Of a stretch of 64,000 nt of DNA, positions 57,058-64,000 are shown piece after piece (position 1 is the first letter of the stretch; each line of letters begins with the position of its first letter). Below the pieces are notes generated by a model. That model ran no database searches. It was given only the letters and a program-made list of their open reading frames with translations, and had not been told where the DNA came from. Position numbers and translations under genes: made by a program. This stretch comes from Kingdonia uniflora (taxonomy: Eukaryota; Streptophyta; Magnoliopsida; Ranunculales; Circaeasteraceae). The stretch is taken from NCBI GenBank assembly GCA_014058105.1, contig JACGCM010002659.1, positions 3,534,001-3,598,000 of the forward strand, in the 5' to 3' direction.

Positions 57058-57689
57058 TGTAGGGGCCTATCCCTCAAACTTACTCAAAATCGAGCTGTCT
57101 CCAATTTGAATTACCTCTATGTCAGACTCACACATTTTCCATACGAATGTTCCAGTCAACAATGCCACATACTCCACAAACTGATAAAGAACGTGGGTCA
57201 AGCTCAAATCAAAAAATCTGAACAAGTTAAAGATACTTGTTTCTCTCAAACTCAACAGTTACTCAATCAACCGCTACTAACCACATTATTCGGAGAACGT
57301 GCTTCAGCACGATGATGAACTGCGGAAGAGGCTTATATAAAGAAAAAATTCTATAAGAGATCGGGGCAGAGAATTAGATTAGAAAAAGATACTAGAAATT
57401 ACCAAGAAATCTATACTTTCTAAGATTTTCGAGACTTTAAACTTTTTACTTGCAAGATCAAGCATTTATAAATCTAGTGATCACTTGTAATAAGATATCA
57501 ACAGCCTCAAGCAATAAAAGTCACTATTACAAAAATCTTCAACCCAAGGTCGTGGTTTTTTACTTATTCATAGGTTTTCCATACTAAACACCTGCGTCAT
57601 TTCTTATTTTCTATTAGATTTTGTCACATGTATTTTGGTGTAAGAGCTAATTCCAAGCCACTTCTAGCTCACGGAATTAGGCCATTACA
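57058..57689 (+). repeat. 3' LTR of C
   Basis: It begins TGTAGGGGCCTATCCCTCAA and ends GGCCATTACA, followed directly by B sequence GGTACCAAGCTGG. TATATAAA lies at 57334-57341. Confidence 0.9.
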
Positions 57690-57699
57690 GGTACCAAGC

Positions 57700-58520
57700 T
57701 GGTCCAAAACAACAAGGAAGATCTCGTTCACTTCTTACGAATGAATAGAGATAACTTTCACCTCAAAAAAATGCCCAGAGTCGATCTATCCATGTCATGT
57801 CATAGATTGAGCATCAACAACAACGCCACAGTGGTCAAACAGAAATAGAGATAACTTTCACCTCATTTTCAAGATGAAGTCAACAATAAAATTGATAAGT
57901 TGATCAAATTGGGATTCATTCGAGAAACTAAGTATCCGGATTGGACCTCTAACATTGTCGCAGTTCCAAAGAAGAATGGGAAGGTCCAAATTTGCATGGA
58001 TTTTACCGATATCAACAAATATACTCTGAAGGACAGTTTCCCTCTTCTAATCATTCATCAAATTCTTGATTCCACGACATGCCACGAGCTCTTACCTATG
58101 ATGGATACTGTATCTGGTTACAATTAGATACCTCTCTTAGATGCCGATCAAGAAAAGACCACTTTCATCACTGAAAGGGGACTTTACTGTTACAAAGCCA
58201 TGCCTTTCGGAGTGAAAAACGCATGAGTAACTTATCAAAGGTTAATGACAACAATGTTCAAAGCACACTTGGGGAAAATTGTTAAAGTCTACATCGATGA
58301 TCTTCTATTTAAAAGCTTACAGTTAAAAGATCATATCACAGATCTCTCTGCAATCTTCAATATTCTATGTTGTTACAGGATGCGGCTCAATCTGGATAAA
58401 TATAAATTTGGAGTACATTCAGGCAAGTTCCTCGACCATCTCATCAGTAAGAAGGGGATTGAGGCCGACCCAAATCAAATTTGAGCACTTCTCAATATGC
58501 CCTCTCCGAAAATAAAGAAG
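57700..58520 (+). pseudogene. Reverse transcriptase remnant of B
   Basis: LIKLGFIRETKYPDWTSNIV, VPKKNGKVQICMDFTDINKY, MMDTVSGYN, TTFITERGLYCYKAMPFGVK, and the active site YIDD intact at 58290-58301 (KVYIDDLLFKSLQ). Stops at about 58125 and 58223. Confidence 0.88.
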
Positions 58521-58639
58521 GACATACAAAATCTTATAGACAAGATTGTTGCTATCAATCAATTCATCTTTAAGTCTTCAGATCGATGCTGATGGCTACT
58601 ATTACTACTCCGAGGATGTACCAAATGAGGAAAAGTTTA

Positions 58640-59060
58640 GCCCAACGAAGGAATCCAGTGGATAGCAGAATGTGAGGTAGCTTTTTAGGAACTCAAAACC
58701 TATCTAGGGAAGTCTTCCATCATGAGCACCCCAGTAGACAATGAGGAATTGATCATCTACCTCGCAGTTACAGATAATTTTTAAGCTCGGTCCTCATTCG
58801 ACTTGTGGGCAAGGTAGAAAAGTTAGTCTATTTCATCAGTAAAACCCTCACTTCAGCAGAAATGAGGTATTCTAAAATCAAGCGAATCCTTCTAACTCTT
58901 GTTTACACTTCGTAGAAACTCAAACACTACTTTTAAGCTCATTCAGTCAAAGTCATGACGAACTACCCACTCCATAAAGTTTTGTTTAAAAAAGAAAAAT
59001 TACGAAGAGTGCAACAATAGTCAGTCAATTTGGGAGAACATGATATCAACTTTGAATAAT
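58640..59060 (+). pseudogene. First RNase H remnant of B
   Basis: SSIMSTPVDNEELIIYLAVT, KLVYFISKTLTSAEMRYSKI and KVMTNYPLHKVL across one frameshift and several stops. Confidence 0.72.
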
Positions 59061-59199
59061 GCCATTCAGAAAAAGGTCAGACCGTTGCCAATTTTCTTAA
59101 AGATTTTCCTGTAAAAGATCCCAATTGGGAGGAGTATGATCCTGATCTTACAGAAGTAATCACATAAGATCTACCCACCAAGCCATTTGACGAACGAGC

Positions 59200-59610
59200 T
59201 GAATGAATCACAAAGAAAGGGTAGAGACTTCTTACAGATGGTACAGTAGGACCCGCAAGGTTAGGAATTGGAATCGTACTGATTACCTCTTCCAATGACC
59301 GAATCGAGAAATTAATCTGCTTGGATTTTGAAGCTTTCAATATTGCCACAGAGTACGAAGCTTTAATTTATAGACTCGACTTAGCACTCGAGCTTAGCAC
59401 CCCTGAGCTTTCAGTCTATACATATTCTTTACTCATCATCCACCATTACTAAGAACAGTATAAGAAAAATGGCAAGATGATCGAATATGCAGCCCTCGTT
59501 GCCGATAGGATGAGCAGATTTACAAAAGTAACTCTCAACTATTTACCTCGAGGCAAAAATAGGCATGCCGATTCCTTGGCTTATTTGGGCGGGTTTTGTG
59601 TACAGAAGCA
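59200..59610 (+). pseudogene. Second, archaeal-type RNase H of B
   Basis: RLLTDGTVGPARLGIGIVLI, CLDFEAFNIATEYEALIYRL, MIEYAALVADRMSRF and LPRGKNRHADSLAYLGG. It matches C; A lacks this domain. Confidence 0.8.
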
Positions 59611-59779
59611 CGATATTTACAGATCGAAGTGATATCTACCCCAAACATTGATCTCTATTCTATATGCACGATCAATACTGGGGGCAATGAAGAGGAAGAC
59701 GACAATTGGCAAAAGCCCTCTATTACCTACCTCGGCTCGAAGAACGAATGTGACGGGCCCCTTCGAACTAATCCAAAAG

Positions 59780-60953
59780 AGCACCGACAGTTGATCAAAA
59801 ACTCGAAGCATTATACAGTTCAGAACGGCCATCTATACCACCGATCAGTTACAACGCCTTATCTTAAGTATCTCTCCAAGAAGAAAGTTGATGGAATGCT
59901 CAAAGAATTACATGAAGGAACTTGTGGCTCATATGCCGCAGGTCGATCACTTGCAAATAGAGCAATTACACAAGAAGTATTCTAGCAGGAAATACGCAAG
60001 CAAGCGGGAGAGTACTCACGAAGATGCAATACATGTCAACGACATGGACATATGATCCACGCCCCTGTACTCGAACTACAAACAAGCAAGGTATTTTGGC
60101 CCTTCAAGTGGTGGGCGCTCGATCTCGTGGGCAAATTTCCTAACATGCCAGGTAACTGACGTTTCTTACTTGTGGCGATAGATTACTTTACGAAGTGTGT
60201 GGAAGCAGTTCCTCTTTGTCGAACTAGAGAAGAAAAGGTCATCTCTTTTATCTGGGAATACATTATCACACGGTTCGAATACCCCCACATGATTCGGATC
60301 TATAACGGGACGCAGTTCGTTGAAGAAAAGGTCGTGGCCCTTCCTCAGCAAACACAACATCATTCATTCCCCATCCAGTCCATACATTTGTAAGGCAATG
60401 GGCAGACATAAATCACCAACAAAATAATAGTGGATGGACTCAAGAAAAGGCTTCAATCACAGAAGAAAAAAAATTGAATAAGAAAACTTCCTCTTGTGTT
60501 ATGGGCATACCGAGCACCAAGATAATCAACTGGTTATTCCCCCTTCCTCCTGGCTTATGGCACAGAGGCCGTCATTCTAACAGAATACCACTATTTTGTC
60601 AGAGATCACGAGCTCACAGACGAAGAAAATGAGTTCGAGCTGGCCTACAATATGAATTAGATTGATAAACCTAGGGAATGCGTTATTGCTAACCTAGGTC
60701 GATATCATCATATGATAGCAAGCTCGTACAACAGAAGAGTCCAAAGCCGTTAGTTCCAAGTCGACGATCTCATCCTCTGAGAGATTCCACATAGTAGAAA
60801 AGAAGCAAACGCTAGAAAGCTCACAGAAAATTGGGAAAGTCATTTCCTCATTATTGACCACACTGGCCTTGAATCATACTACTTCATGACAGAGAAAAGA
60901 ATTTGAATCCTAAATCCTTGGAATACTAGGCGATTAAAACGATATTATCGCTA
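59780..60953 (+). pseudogene. Integrase remnant of B
   Basis: The zinc-binding domain is present (LHEGTCGSYAAGRSLANRAI, CNTCQRHGH). The core has LLVAIDYFTKCVEA, but the second aspartate is tyrosine (RIYNGTQFV) and a stop replaces the glutamate region after NGQT. It ends LKRYYR and a stop near 60953. Confidence 0.85.
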
Positions 60954-61079
60954 AATTCCTAGTTTCTCCATTACAGGTTACTCTATCCTCGTTCTTTACA
61001 TTCCATAATGAGATTTAAATCTCCAACAGTGTACATTCCATTATACTCAATGAAAACTTCCAAGTTTTTTCCCATATTA

Positions 61080-61325
61080 CTCTCTACTAACATAGAATTT
61101 ACTAAATCTCATAGATTAAAGCAAAGGTAATACTAACTTTCAATCAACCATCTATAAAAAAATTAAAGCAAAGGTCATACGAGCTCTCAATCGCCCATCT
61201 ATACATATATTAACGATTAAAACAAAGGTAATACTAGTTTTAAATCAATGATCTCTATCAGACACAAGATAATGCAAATGTAAAACTAGCTTTCATCTCT
61301 CTACATATCTATAACTACAGAAACT
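61080..61325 (+). repeat. Decayed tandem-repeat region of B
   Basis: The phrase GATTAAAGCAAAGGTAATACTA and variants recurs about every 60-80 bases. CAGACACAAGATAATGCAA matches the repeat units of A and C. Confidence 0.6.
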
Positions 61326-61437
61326 ACAGGTCACTTCTACAGGTCTTTTACTTATGGGAGGTCAGTTATGCTTTCCCCTACACAGAAGGCCATTCAACCA
61401 TAAGTTCTAGAGCTCGAGCAATTACCACATTCATGCC

Positions 61438-64000
61438 TTACTCTACTTTTGAAGGTCGGGAACCCAACTCCATTTCCATGTTGTTCAAGCAATTTTCTCG
61501 ATCTATATTAGCATTATAAATACAACCTCGGAATGCCATACAGTCATGCAAGGTACCCCTTTTGAGCTCAAGCCTTTTTACTTCTTCCACAAAATAAGCA
61601 ATAACAGCCATTAGCTCCCTCGAGTGCACCTGTTCCGGGCCAATCTTCTCTCGATCAAGAATGACTAACTCAACAAAATTATTTCTTAGTCTCTAATGAC
61701 GTTGTCGTAATACCTTGTGTAAAGAGTTATCCTGCTATGTACGTTTCTCTAAGCGTGTTATCACCTCATCTTGTTGTGCTATTGTCACCGCTGCTTTATC
61801 CAGCTCAAATTTATCCATCGTTCTCAGTTATTTTACTTGAGCACGAAGTACCACCAATTCCAGCTCATTTACATTACTTCCCCCAAGACAAGCTTTCTTC
61901 AGCAGCTCATCCTTTCTCTTGATCACCCCCTCTAACTCTTGCTCTTTACGAATAGCAACATCTAATTTATACTCACTCTCTCTTAAACGTTCATTTCCTC
62001 TCCTTACATGAGCTTGTACACGGGCTACATCAACCTCCAACTCTTTAATTCGAACGGATGGGTTAACCTTGCTACCCTTAATAGTCGAGATCTCGGCCTC
62101 ATTCTTTTTCTTCTTTGACCGTTATCCAGCCTCGGCCTTCTTGGCACGTAAAAGGGTCATGACCAAATCCGCCTTTAACCTTGCAACCCTTTCATTCAGC
62201 TCGTCACATCATTTTTAGGTCATCTGATGATTAATATCTTTAGCAAGCATGGCCTCACTCAACTGCTCGACTACACTTTCAGAAGCAGCTAGATTATTTT
62301 GAGCCTTCACAAGTTTATTTTCCTTCTGGGTCAATCGACCCTACAGACTAGCCACATGGCCACACAACTCATTTTCTGTCACCTCTCACGACTTAATACG
62401 GTAATTAGCGGCATTTGCTTCTTTACCTTTCACCATCAAAAAGTGTATCCTACTTTTGAGCTTTGCTAGTTAAGTTTATGCATCATCGAGCTCCCTTTGC
62501 AATTTCTTAAATTCAACATCTTTACTTTCGATCTACCAGGTCAGATCATCCACAATCTTCATCGCTTTGGCTAACTGGATCTGTACTTTGACATATTGAT
62601 CCTCCCTATCTTCATATACCTCATTCATCCTCTCAAATTCAACTCCAAACTCATGATTGTATTAAAGCGTCTATTGTTTGCTCAGACGGCCAGTCTCTAA
62701 TTCAACCTGCAATAGCAAGCTCGGTTCAGCAATACTTCACAGATACAATCAATACATAATACAGATAACTTTACAAATTTCTAACAAATTTTAGCTTTTG
62801 AGAAGCCAATAAGCTGAGATTTTACTTTGTCCTCAAGTTAAGGGGTTATCTCACACAAACAGTAATAGCATCTACATCCTATTTCAAGGTACACATTTTC
62901 TATGCTCTAATTTTCTAACACTCTACTCATAACATACCTCGTTATTATCGTTCATTATGATCTATATCTGCCTTCTAACTTTACTTTGTAGTTCTAAAGT
63001 AACGCGGTATACAAGTCATATATTTCTAGCTCTTTTCTAACCTGTAGCTCCGCCTGTAAAGTCAACAGAGTTGTTGAGGCAATTTGCTCCTTATCGAGCT
63101 CTTTCTCTAAGTCCTCAATTTTGAGGCACATATCTTTAAGTTCCTATAAAACAATGTTTAAAAACGTCCCTTAACCTATCTCAAATTTATCCTACAAATC
63201 AAGGTACCATACACTTCCAGTTTTCAACCCACAAAAAAAAAAACATAAACAAACTCCAAACAGTTTTACTCTACTTTCTCATTATCTCCCTCACGGTTCT
63301 CTAAATCAGTTCTAGCAGAAACCACGTCCAGCCCTGTAACCACACCTGGAAGAGAGCCATCATTAAGTTGAATCTCCTCTTCCGCTTTGGCCTTTTCAAT
63401 ATAATGGCCTACCATAATGGCTTCGAGGTCAGCAACTTTGTACCCCACTTCAAGAAGTTGGTGCCCAAGGCTGTCCCGAGCAGCTGCAACTTCATCAGCA
63501 TTCTTCTGCGCCTCAGCCTGATGCTCGTGTATCGGCACACGATGCGAGTCCTTCACGAAAACTAAGCGCTCGCTCTCCAACACCAAATCATACTCAAGTT
63601 GAGCCACCCTCTTCTCGAGCTCGGCTCTCCCGCTCTCGAGCTCAGCTCTTCCTTCCTTGAACCCAAGGCAGATACCTTTCAGTATACGAGCAGCTTACAA
63701 CATAAACGGACCATTTTAGCTCAAAAACAAATACAATTTCCATATCACAAAGATACCAACTTACCCTGCTCAACTCCAGCTGTGCGAAGGCATTCAGCTC
63801 CTCAGCACCTCCTCGAGCTGTCGCCGTCAGCTTATTCTTCACGGCCAGTAACTCGTCCTCCTCAACAGGTCGGCTCTCTACAACCTTTGCCCCGCTCACA
63901 GCAGCAGGCAAATCTACCCTCCTCTTCTTCGCATTCATCTCGACCTCACCACCCACCGTAGTCCCCGGTAGAGCCACCCTTTATAACTTTCCACTTTGGG
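61438..64000 (-). pseudogene. Antisense multi-exon gene of B (aORF3), 3' exons, cut by window edge
   Basis: Minus-strand exons homologous to those of A and C: c 63765 to beyond 64000, d 63275-63693, e 63042-63143, f 61438-62706. Donors GTAAGTTGG, GTAGAG and GTTAGA fall at the same places as in A and C. Exon e (ELKDMCLKIEDLEKELDKEQ) is 34 codons, as in A. Exon d has DSLGHQLLEVGYKVADLEAI, the equivalent of DRLGCHLMLKGYSEEEVDAI. Exon f is a coiled coil with several stops. Confidence 0.72.

Larger units (their letters stand above)
45358..57689 (+). mobile_element. Tat-like Ty3/gypsy retrotransposon C (12.3 kb), nested in B
   Basis: The LTRs are 45358-45984 and 57058-57689. Inside are a gag stub, two RNase H domains and integrase, then tandem repeats and the antisense gene set. 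Most of gag, all of protease and RT are deleted between about 46390 and 46470. No target-site duplication is visible; the B reading frame rejoins cleanly across the element. Confidence 0.9.
57690..64000 (+). mobile_element. Tat-like Ty3/gypsy retrotransposon B, right part, cut by window edge
   Basis: Sense RT, two RNase H domains and integrase lie between 57690 and 60953, then decayed tandem repeats and the 3' half of the antisense gene (61438 to the edge). Of the three Tat-like elements it retains the most complete set of domains. Confidence 0.88.

Noticed and set aside
1..64000. tRNA, rRNA and other structural RNA genes
   Set aside because: None recognised by eye. The tRNA-like strings are only the primer-binding sites. 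A tRNAscan/Infernal run would settle this.

Overview
This is nuclear DNA of a flowering plant, most likely a eudicot. The signs are one host gene with canonical GT-AG introns whose product matches a plant gene family, AT-rich introns and intergenic sequence, and dense nested retrotransposons of plant Ty3/gypsy and LINE types. Nothing bacterial or organellar was seen. Nearly all transposon reading frames carry stops or frameshifts, so this is old, layered repeat sequence around one recognisable gene.

Layout. 1-2654: minus-strand 5' part of a Ty3/gypsy element (G1) that leaves the window on the left. 3624-9272: six exons, minus strand, of a gene related to Arabidopsis At2g01220 (nucleotidylyltransferase superfamily, CinA-like N-terminal part), with two introns above 2 kb holding LINE debris and AT-rich sequence. 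9273-13941: intergenic sequence with a LINE 3' fragment, two tandem duplications, a fold-back element, a 28-base G run and a promoter-like block. 13942-20820: a Mutator-like inverted-repeat element with a 9-bp target duplication, into which a full-length Ty3/gypsy element (G2, 14296-20521, same family as G1) was inserted; G2 in turn holds an inverted solo LTR (19274-19776). 22409-26589 and 39948-41555: the two arms of one LINE, split by a 13.4-kb Tat-like Ty3/gypsy element (A, 26590-39947). 42565-45357 and 57690-64000: a second Tat-like element (B), split by a third (C, 45358-57689), which itself contains a 5'-truncated LINE. B leaves the window on the right.

The most interesting part is the 3' region of elements A, B and C. 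Between the sense-strand integrase and the 3' LTR each carries, on the opposite strand, a multi-exon gene with conserved splice sites. It encodes a domain resembling the so-called putative gypsy-type transposon (Transposase_28-like) domain followed by a very long coiled coil. Two smaller antisense ORFs lie upstream of it, and the outermost is preceded by a conserved antisense TATA box. The sense polyproteins have suffered different large deletions: A lost its second RNase H and the integrase zinc-binding domain, C lost most of gag through RT. The antisense gene is kept in all three.

How it fits together: the sense genes (gag, protease, RT, RNase H, a second archaeal-type RNase H, integrase) would copy and integrate the element, but each copy here is inactivated. 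The antisense gene is an accessory module of unknown function. The host gene is the only candidate for organismal function; its 3' exons are not found in the window.
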